Below are positions 24,135-30,656 of a DNA stretch of 64,000 bases, piece by piece; the first letter of the stretch is position 1; each line of letters begins with the position of its first letter. The stretch is taken from NCBI GenBank assembly GCA_964242735.1, contig CAXTAK010000002.1, forward strand, positions 62,001-126,000, given 5' to 3'. Both the position numbers and the translations under genes were made by a program. Under the pieces are notes generated by a model. It worked only from the letters and a program-made list of their open reading frames with translations. It had not been told where the DNA came from and did not search any database. The stretch is from CADCUY01 sp964242735 (GTDB lineage Bacteria > Actinomycetota > Actinomycetes > Actinomycetales > Quadrisphaeraceae).

Positions 24135-26065
24135 TCCCACGTCAGCGGCACGAGGTCCGGGGAGGTGCCCGTGGGGGCGACGCCGCGCTGCTGCAGGGCG
24201 TAGGACATGACGTCGGAGAACACCGGCGCAGCCACCGTGCCTCCGTAGTACGCCTCCTGCGGGCGCTGCACCACCACCGACACCACCAGCGCGGGGTCCT
24301 CCGCTGGCGCCATCCCGATGAAGGAGGACGTGTACTGGCGGTCGGCGTACCCGTTCTCGTTCGCCACCTGGGCGGTGCCGGTCTTGCCGGCCACCCGGAA
24401 GCCGGGCACGGCCGCGTTCTCCCCCGTGCCGCCCTCGCCGACCGCCCCCTCGAGCATGCTCAGCACCTGGTCGGCCGTGGCCTCGCTGACCACCCGCACA
24501 CCCTCCCCGTGGTCGGCCGGGGTGTACTCGCCGTCCGGGCCGGTGGTGCCCGCGACGACGTGGGTGGGCAGGCGCACCCCGCCGTTGGCGATGGTCGCGA
24601 AGACCTGCGCCGACTGCAGCATCGTGGCCGCGAAGCCCTGGCCGAAGAGCACGGTGTACTGCCGGCGGCCGTCCCACTGCTCCGGTGGCTGGAGGAGGCC
24701 GGCGCTCTCGCCGGGGAAGTCCAGCGCGCTCTCCTCCCCGATGCCGAAGGCCCGCAGGCGGTCGTAGCGCTGCTGGCGGCTCAGCTGCTCCCCGACCATC
24801 ACGGTGCCGGTGTTGGACGAGGCCGCCAGCACCCCGGCGAACGTCAGCTTCTGCTCCGGGTGGGGTGAGGAGTCGCGGAACGTCATCCCGTCGGAGGTGG
24901 TGTACCGGTCGCGGACGCGGAACTGCGTCTCGGGGGTGACCAGGCCCTCCTCGAGGGCCGCCGCGGCGGTGATGACCTTCGCGGTCGACCCGGGCTCGAC
25001 GACGTCCTGCAGGGAGCGGTTGCCGCGGTCGTCCTCGCGCGAGGCACCGGGGTCGTTCGGGTCGACGGTGCCCGACTCGGCCAGGGCCAGGACCTCGAAG
25101 GTGCGCGGATCCATCACGGTCACAGCGCCCCACTCCGCCCGCATCGCGCCCACCTGCGCGGCGATGGCCTGCTGGGCGTACCACTGCAGGTCCCGGTCGA
25201 TGGTCAGGCGGACGTCGTGCCCCGGCACCGGGGCGATGCGGCTCGCCTCGCCCATCGGGATGCGCTGGCCCTTGGCGCCGCGCTCGAAGCTCTCCGAGCC
25301 CGGGGTGCCGGTGAGCAGCTCGTCCTGGGTCATCTCCAGGCCGGCGCGGGCCTGCCCGTCGCGGCCCACCCAGCCGATGAGGTTGCCCGCGGTGCTCCCG
25401 GCGGGGTAGGTGCGCAGGTCCTCGCGGACGCTGTCGACCCCCGGCAGGTCGAGGGCGTCGACGGCGCGCCACTGCTGGGGGGTGACCGCGTCGGCGACGA
25501 CGGCCCACCGGCGGTCCCCGGTGAGGGAGGCCTGGACCCCAGCGCGGTCGAGGTCGACCAGCGGGGCGATCAGCGCGGCCGCGTCGGCCGGTCCGCGCAC
25601 CACGCTCTCGCCGTCCACCTCCTGGGTGTAGCGGGCGATGAGCGTCTGGTCGACGACGACGTCGAAGCGCTTGACGCTGGAGGCGAGCAGGCTGCCGTCC
25701 GCGGCGGTGATGTCGCCGCGGACGGCGGGCAGCGCGGTGGTGCTGGTGCGCCCCGCCTGCGCGAGGGCGGAGAGCTGTCGGGGGTCGAGGGCCTGGAGCA
25801 CCACCAGCCGGGCGGCGAAGGCGAGCAGGAGCACCAGGACCAGCGCCCCGAGCAGCGACACCCGCCGGTCGGCGCTGGCGGCGCGGGGCATCCGGGCGGG
25901 CCGCCGCGACGACGGGGGCCGCGGGCGCGTCGGGGGGGCGGGGGCGCCCCCCCGACGGGACTGAGGGGCTCGGGCCCGAGGTGCACCGGGCTGGGGCGCG
26001 CGGGCCCGTCCGCCCGGCACCGGTGGGGCGGACGGCGGCCGCGGCGTGGTGCGGGTGGCGCTCAC
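24131..26065 (-). CDS. ftsI: FtsI (PBP3-type), septal D,D-transpeptidase
   Basis: This monofunctional class B penicillin-binding protein cross-links septal peptidoglycan with FtsW. It has a Pro/Arg-rich cytoplasmic tail of about 65 residues. A membrane helix follows at about 70-90, and then a pedestal domain. The transpeptidase domain contains STAK (Ser360, Lys363), SSN at 416-418 and KTGT at 561-564. Length is 644 residues. The start overlaps ftsL by 4 nt and the stop overlaps murE by 4 nt. In actinobacteria FtsI often has this long basic tail, which contacts the cytoplasmic side of the divisome. Confidence 0.96.
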   Translation of the reverse strand: MSATRTTPRPPSAPPVPGGRARAPQPGAPRARAPQSRRGGAPAPPTRPRPPSSRRPARMPRAASADRRVSLLGALVLVLLLAFAARLVVLQALDPRQLSALAQAGRTSTTALPAVRGDITAADGSLLASSVKRFDVVVDQTLIARYTQEVDGESVVRGPADAAALIAPLVDLDRAGVQASLTGDRRWAVVADAVTPQQWRAVDALDLPGVDSVREDLRTYPAGSTAGNLIGWVGRDGQARAGLEMTQDELLTGTPGSESFERGAKGQRIPMGEASRIAPVPGHDVRLTIDRDLQWYAQQAIAAQVGAMRAEWGAVTVMDPRTFEVLALAESGTVDPNDPGASREDDRGNRSLQDVVEPGSTAKVITAAAALEEGLVTPETQFRVRDRYTTSDGMTFRDSSPHPEQKLTFAGVLAASSNTGTVMVGEQLSRQQRYDRLRAFGIGEESALDFPGESAGLLQPPEQWDGRRQYTVLFGQGFAATMLQSAQVFATIANGGVRLPTHVVAGTTGPDGEYTPADHGEGVRVVSEATADQVLSMLEGAVGEGGTGENAAVPGFRVAGKTGTAQVANENGYADRQYTSSFIGMAPAEDPALVVSVVVQRPQEAYYGGTVAAPVFSDVMSYALQQRGVAPTGTSPDLVPLTWE

Positions 26066-26484
26066 GGCGTCCCTCCCGGGGGCTCAGGCGGTGCGGGCAG
26101 GACCGGTGTGGGCAGGACCGGTGTGGGCACGGCGACCACCGCGGCGTCCCCCAGGGAGATCGGGAGCGGCCGGGCGCTCACCATCCCGAGCGCGCTGGCC
26201 CGGGCCTGCACCTGGCCGGGGGCCTCGGCGGCTGCGAGGCGCTCGCGCAGCTCCTGCTCCTGCTCGGCGAGCAGGAGCGACTCGCGCCGCAGGTCGGCCG
26301 CGGAGTACGCCCCCCGGGACAGGGCGATGTTGATCAGCAGCACCCCGACCAGGGTGACCACGATGATGCCGGCGCACACCGCGGCGAAGGGCACCCGCCC
26401 GGCCAGGACCGCGCTCGGCGCCACGAGGCGCAACCGCGAGCGCGCCGCCCGGTTCCGCGTCCCCGCCCCGGCCCGCTGCCTCAC
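26062..26484 (-). CDS. ftsL: FtsL-like divisome protein
   Basis: A 140-residue bitopic protein with a basic N-terminal tail, one membrane helix (about 31-52, FAAVCAGIIVVTLVGVLLIN) and a short coiled coil (about 60-90, rich in Leu, Glu and Arg). A C-terminal Pro-rich tail follows, containing the duplicated TPVLP encoded by a short tandem repeat near 26095-26125. Sequence similarity in FtsL is low, so the call rests on size, topology and the position between rsmH and ftsI. The GTG start overlaps the rsmH stop by 4 nt. Confidence 0.85.
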   Translation of the reverse strand: MRQRAGAGTRNRAARSRLRLVAPSAVLAGRVPFAAVCAGIIVVTLVGVLLINIALSRGAYSAADLRRESLLLAEQEQELRERLAAAEAPGQVQARASALGMVSARPLPISLGDAAVVAVPTPVLPTPVLPAPPEPPGGTP

Positions 26485-27476
26485 CGGCCACCCCGCGGGG
26501 ACGCCGCGGCGGGCCGCACCCGCTCGACGGCCCGCAGGCGCACGGAGGCGGCGCGGGGGTTGGCCTGGACCTCGGCGTCACCGGCCTGCTCGGCCCCGCG
26601 GGTCAGCAGCCGCAGCTGCGGGGCGTGCTCGGGCAGCTCCACCGGCAGCCCCGGGGGGCTCGTGCTCGCGGCACCAGCGGCCATCGCGGCCTTGACCAGG
26701 CGGTCCTCCAGCGACTGGTACGCCATGACCACCAGCCGACCGCCGACGTCGAGCGCGCCCAGCACGCCGGGCAGTGCCGCGCGCAGGGCCCCGAGCTCGT
26801 CGTTGACCTCGATGCGCAGGGCCTGGAAGGTGCGCTTGGCGGGGTTGCCGCCGGTGCGCCGGGTGGCGGCGGGCACGCTGGCCCGCACGAGGTCGACCAG
26901 CCGGGCGCTGGTGGTGAAGGGCTCGCGCTCGCGCTCGCGGACGACGTTGCCGGCGATCCGCCGGGCGAAGCGCTCCTCCCCGTAGGTGGCCAGCACGCGG
27001 GCCAGCTCACCGGCGCTGTAGGTGTTGAGGACGTCGGCGGCGCTGGTGCCGGTGGTGGGGTCCATGCGCATGTCCAGGGGAGCGTCGGTGCTGTAGGCGA
27101 ACCCGCGCGGTGCCTCGTCGAGCTGCAGGGACGACACGCCGAGGTCCATCAGCACCGCGCGGAGCGGGGGCCCGCGCAGGTCCTCCAGCACCGCGGGCAC
27201 CTCGTCGTAGACCGCGTGGACGAGCGTGGCGCGGTCCCCGAAGCGGGCCAGGCGTCGGCGCGCCAGGGCCAGGGCCTGCGGGTCGCGGTCGATCCCGACC
27301 AGTCGTGCGCGCGGACACGCCTCCAGCACGGCCTCGGCGTGACCGCCGAGGCCGAGCGTGGCGTCGCAGAAGGTGGCACTCGGTCCCTGCAGCGCAGGGG
27401 CGATCAGCTCCAGGCAGCGCGGGAGCATCACCGGGACGTGGCGCGGCAGGGCTGCGGGCTCGACGGCATCAGGCAC
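26481..27476 (-). CDS. rsmH: 16S rRNA (cytosine1402-N4)-methyltransferase RsmH (MraW)
   Basis: RsmH methylates C1402 in the ribosomal P site using SAM. The 331-residue protein starts with the family motif RHVPVMLPRCLELI. The SAM-binding motif DATLGLGGHAEAVLE follows, then MDLGVSSLQLDEAPRGFAYS and PLDMRMDPTTG. TFQALRIEVNDELGAL lies towards the C-terminus. The GTG at 27476 follows GGGAGGGG by 6 nt. It leads the ftsL-ftsI-murE run; a 219-bp spacer separates it from mraZ. Confidence 0.96.
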   Translation of the reverse strand: MPDAVEPAALPRHVPVMLPRCLELIAPALQGPSATFCDATLGLGGHAEAVLEACPRARLVGIDRDPQALALARRRLARFGDRATLVHAVYDEVPAVLEDLRGPPLRAVLMDLGVSSLQLDEAPRGFAYSTDAPLDMRMDPTTGTSAADVLNTYSAGELARVLATYGEERFARRIAGNVVREREREPFTTSARLVDLVRASVPAATRRTGGNPAKRTFQALRIEVNDELGALRAALPGVLGALDVGGRLVVMAYQSLEDRLVKAAMAAGAASTSPPGLPVELPEHAPQLRLLTRGAEQAGDAEVQANPRAASVRLRAVERVRPAAASPRGGR

Positions 27477-27695
27477 TGCTGTCCCCTCCCACCCGCCGGG
27501 GCCCGTGCACCGGCTCCACCAGGGTACTGAGGGGACTGGGGTTGCGTGTGTGACACACGGGACGCGGACGGGCGCAGGGCGCTGGTGGCCGTCCGGTCAG
27601 GCCCCCACCCGCTCCGCTGTCCGAGAGGACCTCGCGGCCTGACACCGGGGAAGTGCGTCAGGACGCCGGAGCGGCTGGGGACCTGGCCGGACGGA
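27477..27695. other. mraZ-rsmH spacer with palindrome
   Basis: No gene is seen in this 219-bp spacer. It holds a 15-bp palindrome, CGTGTG-TGA-CACACG (27545-27559), and on the minus strand a TACCCT hexamer about 45 nt upstream of the rsmH start that could be an internal promoter. Neither is proven. Confidence 0.4.
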
Positions 27696-28127
27696 TCACA
27701 GCAGACCCGGCACCGACTCCTCAGCCGTGGAGGAGAACCGCTCCTCGGCGGTGGCCAGGTAGGAGTCCCACGCCGTCGCGTCCCACACCTCGACCCGGGC
27801 GCCGGCACCGATGACGGCGCAGTCCCGGTCCAGAGAGGCGTAGCGGCGCAGGGCTGGCGGCACGGTGATGCGGCCCTGCCGGTCGGGCACCTCGTCGGAG
27901 GCGCCGGAGAGCAGCACCCGGGAGAAGTCGCGGGCCTGGCGCGAGGTCAGCGGGGCGGTGCGCAGCTGCTCGTGCACCCGGGTGAACTCGGCGGCGGGGT
28001 AGGCGTACAGGCACTTCTCCTGACCCCGGGTGAGCACCACCCCGTCGGCCATGGCCTCGCGGAACCTCGCCGGCAGGATTAGCCGGCCCTTGTCGTCGAG
28101 CTTCGGGGTGTGCGTGCCGAGGAACAC
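27696..28127 (-). CDS. mraZ: MraZ, dcw-cluster transcriptional repressor
   Basis: MraZ is an AbrB-like DNA-binding protein that represses its own dcw operon. The 143-residue product begins FLGTHTPKLDDKGRLILPA, the first SpoVT-AbrB swapped-hairpin repeat. The second repeat is DEVPDRQGRITVPPALRRYA. The GTG at 28127 gives exactly the family N-terminus and has GGGGAGG 9 nt upstream; the longer frame to 28223 runs through the promoter. Candidate MraZ boxes lie just upstream. Confidence 0.96.
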   Translation of the reverse strand: MFLGTHTPKLDDKGRLILPARFREAMADGVVLTRGQEKCLYAYPAAEFTRVHEQLRTAPLTSRQARDFSRVLLSGASDEVPDRQGRITVPPALRRYASLDRDCAVIGAGARVEVWDATAWDSYLATAEERFSSTAEESVPGLL

Positions 28128-28172
28128 CGGCACGGCCCTCCCCGAGATGGTCGGGGGCACCGTCTGCGCTCC

Positions 28173-28210
28173 CCACGACTCCACATTACTCCACTGGTCA
28201 CCACCGTCAA
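28173..28210 (-). promoter_or_regulatory. mraZ (dcw) promoter overlapped by MraZ-type GTGG direct repeats
   Basis: On the minus strand TTGACG (28205-28210) and TAATGT (28183-28188) are 16 nt apart, a good vegetative promoter about 55 nt upstream of the mraZ start. Four GTGG units (CCAC on the plus strand at 28173, 28181, 28191 and 28201) are spaced 8, 10 and 10 bp. MraZ proteins bind short G-rich direct repeats upstream of mraZ, so autorepression by promoter occlusion is expected. Confidence 0.65.
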
Positions 28211-28283
28211 CGATCACCGGCACTGCCGCCGCCGACCGACGGCGCTGCGCTCACCGCGATCGGTGGGCTGGTCCGCGGTGTCG

Positions 28284-28289
28284 TACGGT
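28284..28289 (+). promoter_or_regulatory. -10 element of leaderless moxR promoter
   Basis: TACGGT lies 6 nt before the moxR GTG at 28296, with no Shine-Dalgarno between. The hexamer is identical to the proposed ftsZ -10. Confidence 0.5.
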
Positions 28290-28295
28290 CTGGCC

Positions 28296-29267
28296 GTGAC
28301 GGTGACCGCCGACGCCCGCTCCCTGGAGGAGCTCACCGACCTCACCAGCGGTCTGCGCCGGGCCGTGGCCTCGGTGGTGCAGGGCAAGGACGCGGTGATC
28401 ACCACGGCGGTGACCGTGCTGCTCGCCGGGGGCCACCTGCTCGTCGAGGACGTGCCCGGTGTCGGCAAGACGGTGCTCGCCAAGGCCCTCGCCGCGGCCA
28501 GCGGGTGCAGCGTCAACCGCATCCAGTTCACGCCGGACCTGTTCCCCAGCGACGTCACCGGTGGCAGCGTCTACGACGCCGCGCGCCACGACTTCACCTT
28601 CACCCCCGGCCCGGTCTTCGCCAACGTGGTCATCGCCGACGAGATCAACCGGGCGTCGCCGAAGACGCAGTCGGCGCTGCTGGAGTGCATGGCCGAGGGG
28701 CAGGTCACCGTCGACGGGCACACCCACGGCCTCGCCGAGCCGTTCATGGTGCTCGCCACGCAGAACCCCCTCGAGATGGAGGGCACCTACGCCCTGCCCG
28801 AGGCCCAGCGCGACCGGTTCATGGCGCGCACCTCCATGGGCTACCCCTCGGCCACCGCTGAACTGGCGATGCTGACCCACCACGGCACCACCGACCCCCT
28901 CGCCGCGCTGACCGCCGTCACCGACCGCGAGACCCTCGCCGCTGCCGTCGCCGCGACGCGGTCGGTGCCGGCCGGCGAGGCCGTGCGCCGCTACGTCGTC
29001 GACCTCGTCGGGGCCACCCGCTCCCACCCGGCGCTGCTGCTCGGCGCCTCACCCCGGGCGGGCCTGCACCTGCTGCGCGCCGCGCGCGCCTACGCCGCGG
29101 TGCACGGGGACGACGTGGTGCTGCCCGACCACGTGCAGGCCCTGGTGCCCACCGTGCTGGGGCACCGCCTGGTCCTCTCCCCCGCCGCCCGCGCCGGCGG
29201 TGAGCGCGTCGAGGACGTGCTGGACCGGGTGGTGGCGGCCACGCCGGTGCACGGCCGGGGCCGGTGA
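28296..29267 (+). CDS. MoxR-type AAA+ ATPase
   Basis: MoxR ATPases act as chaperones that activate or assemble partner proteins, often with a DUF58 protein. The 323-residue protein has Walker A at GVGKT (55-59), Walker B VVIADEINRA (111-120) followed by SPKTQSALLECMAEGQVT, and the sensor region ATQNPLEMEGTYALPEAQRDRF. The C-terminal lid domain is complete. The GTG at 28296 was chosen because a TACGGT -10 sits 6 nt upstream; an upstream frame extension overlaps the mraZ promoter and is not conserved. The stop overlaps the DUF58 gene by 4 nt. Confidence 0.94.
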   Translation: MTVTADARSLEELTDLTSGLRRAVASVVQGKDAVITTAVTVLLAGGHLLVEDVPGVGKTVLAKALAAASGCSVNRIQFTPDLFPSDVTGGSVYDAARHDFTFTPGPVFANVVIADEINRASPKTQSALLECMAEGQVTVDGHTHGLAEPFMVLATQNPLEMEGTYALPEAQRDRFMARTSMGYPSATAELAMLTHHGTTDPLAALTAVTDRETLAAAVAATRSVPAGEAVRRYVVDLVGATRSHPALLLGASPRAGLHLLRAARAYAAVHGDDVVLPDHVQALVPTVLGHRLVLSPAARAGGERVEDVLDRVVAATPVHGRGR

Positions 29268-30463
29268 CCGCGCGCGCGTCGCTGACGGTGCGCGGCTCGG
29301 CGATGTGCGGCGTCGGCGCCGCCCTGGTCGTCGGTGCCGTGGTCACGGGCCTGTCCGGGCTGCTGCGGGTCGGTGTGCTGGTCCTGGCGCTGCCGCTGCT
29401 CGCCCTCGTGCTCGCCCAGCTCGCCCGCCCCCGCGTGGAGGTCGACCGCACCCTGGTGCCCTCCAGGGTCACCGCCGGCGGCACCGCGCGGGTGCGCCTG
29501 GGCGTGCGCGCCACGAGCTGGGCGGCCCCGCGCCACTACCGGGCCGAGGACGCTCGCGCACCGGCGCTGGGGCGCCCCGCGCGCTTCGTCGTCGAGCGCC
29601 GCGGCGACGGGTGGACGACGGTGACCTACGCGCTCGCACCGGCGCGCCGGGGTCGGTACACCGTCGGGCCGCTGCGGGTCGCGGGGCTGGACCCGCTCGG
29701 CCTGGCCAGCGGTGCGGGCGCGATGGTGCCCCGGCGCGGCGCCGCAGGGGCGGACGAGGCGTCGCTGCTGGTCGTGCCGGCGGTGCAGGAGCTGGGTGCA
29801 CCGGCCCGCGGCAGCGCGCGCAGCGGCACCGAGGGCCGCTCGAGCCCGGTGGCGGCGACCTCGGGGGAGACCTCCGCCGGGGCCCGTGACTACCGGCCCG
29901 GAGACCACGTGAGGCGCGTGCACTGGAGGGCGACGGCGCGCGTCGGCCGGCTCATGGTCCGCGAGGAGGAGGAACCGCTGACCGAGCGCTCCCTGGTGCT
30001 CCTCGACACCTCGGCCGCGGCGTGGCGCACCCCGGCCGCCTTCGAGGCCGCGGTCTCCGCGGTGGCCTCGGTGGTGGCGGTGCTCGGCGGCGACGGGTCG
30101 CCGGTGGTCCTGGTGCACCGCCTGGGGGCGACGGGCGGGAGCACCGAGGCGCTGATGGAGGCGCTGGCGGTGCTCGAGCCGGTGCGCGCGGGGGCGGGGC
30201 CGCGGGACCCGGGGGCCTTCCCGCACGTCGGGGGCGAGGACCGCACCTCCGTCGTGGCCGTGCTCGGTGACGTCGGCGAGGAGGCCCTGGCGCGCCTGCT
30301 GCCCCTGGCCTCCCGCAGGGTCCGCGCCAGTGCCCTGCTGCTGGGCGCCCCCACCGCCGGCCGGGCGCTGCGCCGTGCGGGCTGGGACGTGGCGGAGGTG
30401 TCCTCCGGTGAGTCGCTGGCCACCGCGTGGGCGCGCCTGGGCGACGCGGCGGGAGCCCGATGA
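29264..30463 (+). CDS. DUF58-domain membrane-anchored protein
   Basis: This 399-residue protein has two N-terminal membrane segments (about 14-50). An extracellular-type beta region follows (PSRVTAGGTARVRLGVRA, RRGRYTVGPLRVAGLDPLGL). The DUF58 core is GARDYRPGDHVRRVHWRATARVGRLMVREEE at about 206-236, followed by a vWA-like segment (SLVLLDTSAAAWRTP). DUF58 proteins are typical partners of MoxR ATPases. It overlaps moxR by 4 nt and its TGA overlaps the next start as ATGA. The 3' end sits in the 55-bp sequence that is duplicated across the assembly gap, but the coding sequence is complete. Confidence 0.9.
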   Translation: MTARASLTVRGSAMCGVGAALVVGAVVTGLSGLLRVGVLVLALPLLALVLAQLARPRVEVDRTLVPSRVTAGGTARVRLGVRATSWAAPRHYRAEDARAPALGRPARFVVERRGDGWTTVTYALAPARRGRYTVGPLRVAGLDPLGLASGAGAMVPRRGAAGADEASLLVVPAVQELGAPARGSARSGTEGRSSPVAATSGETSAGARDYRPGDHVRRVHWRATARVGRLMVREEEEPLTERSLVLLDTSAAAWRTPAAFEAAVSAVASVVAVLGGDGSPVVLVHRLGATGGSTEALMEALAVLEPVRAGAGPRDPGAFPHVGGEDRTSVVAVLGDVGEEALARLLPLASRRVRASALLLGAPTAGRALRRAGWDVAEVSSGESLATAWARLGDAAGAR

Positions 30464-30656
30464 GCACCGGCGGGACGAGCAGCGGCAGGACGGGCAGCGG
30501 CNNNNNNNNNNNNNNNNNNNNNNNNNNNNNNNNNNNNNNNNNNNNNNNNNNNNNNNNNNNNNNNNNNNNNNNNNNNNNNNNNNNNNNNNNNNNNNNNNNN
30601 NCGGCGGGAGCCCGATGAGCACCGGCGGGACGAGCAGCGGCAGGACGGGCAGCGGC
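30447..30656. repeat. Exact 55-bp direct duplication flanking a 100-N gap (assembly artefact)
   Basis: Positions 30447-30501 and 30602-30656 are identical over 55 bp and are separated by 100 Ns (30502-30601). Removing one copy and the Ns joins the DUF58 gene directly to the transglutaminase gene with an ATGA overlap, with no change in reading frame. The sequence is low-complexity (repeated AGCAGCGGCAGG-like units). This is best read as two contigs that overlap but were not merged. Confidence 0.9.

Noticed and set aside
22497..25508. A single 1003-codon frame covering murE and more
   Set aside because: The upper part is out-of-frame ftsI. The murE start at 24134 overlaps the ftsI stop and gives the right family length.
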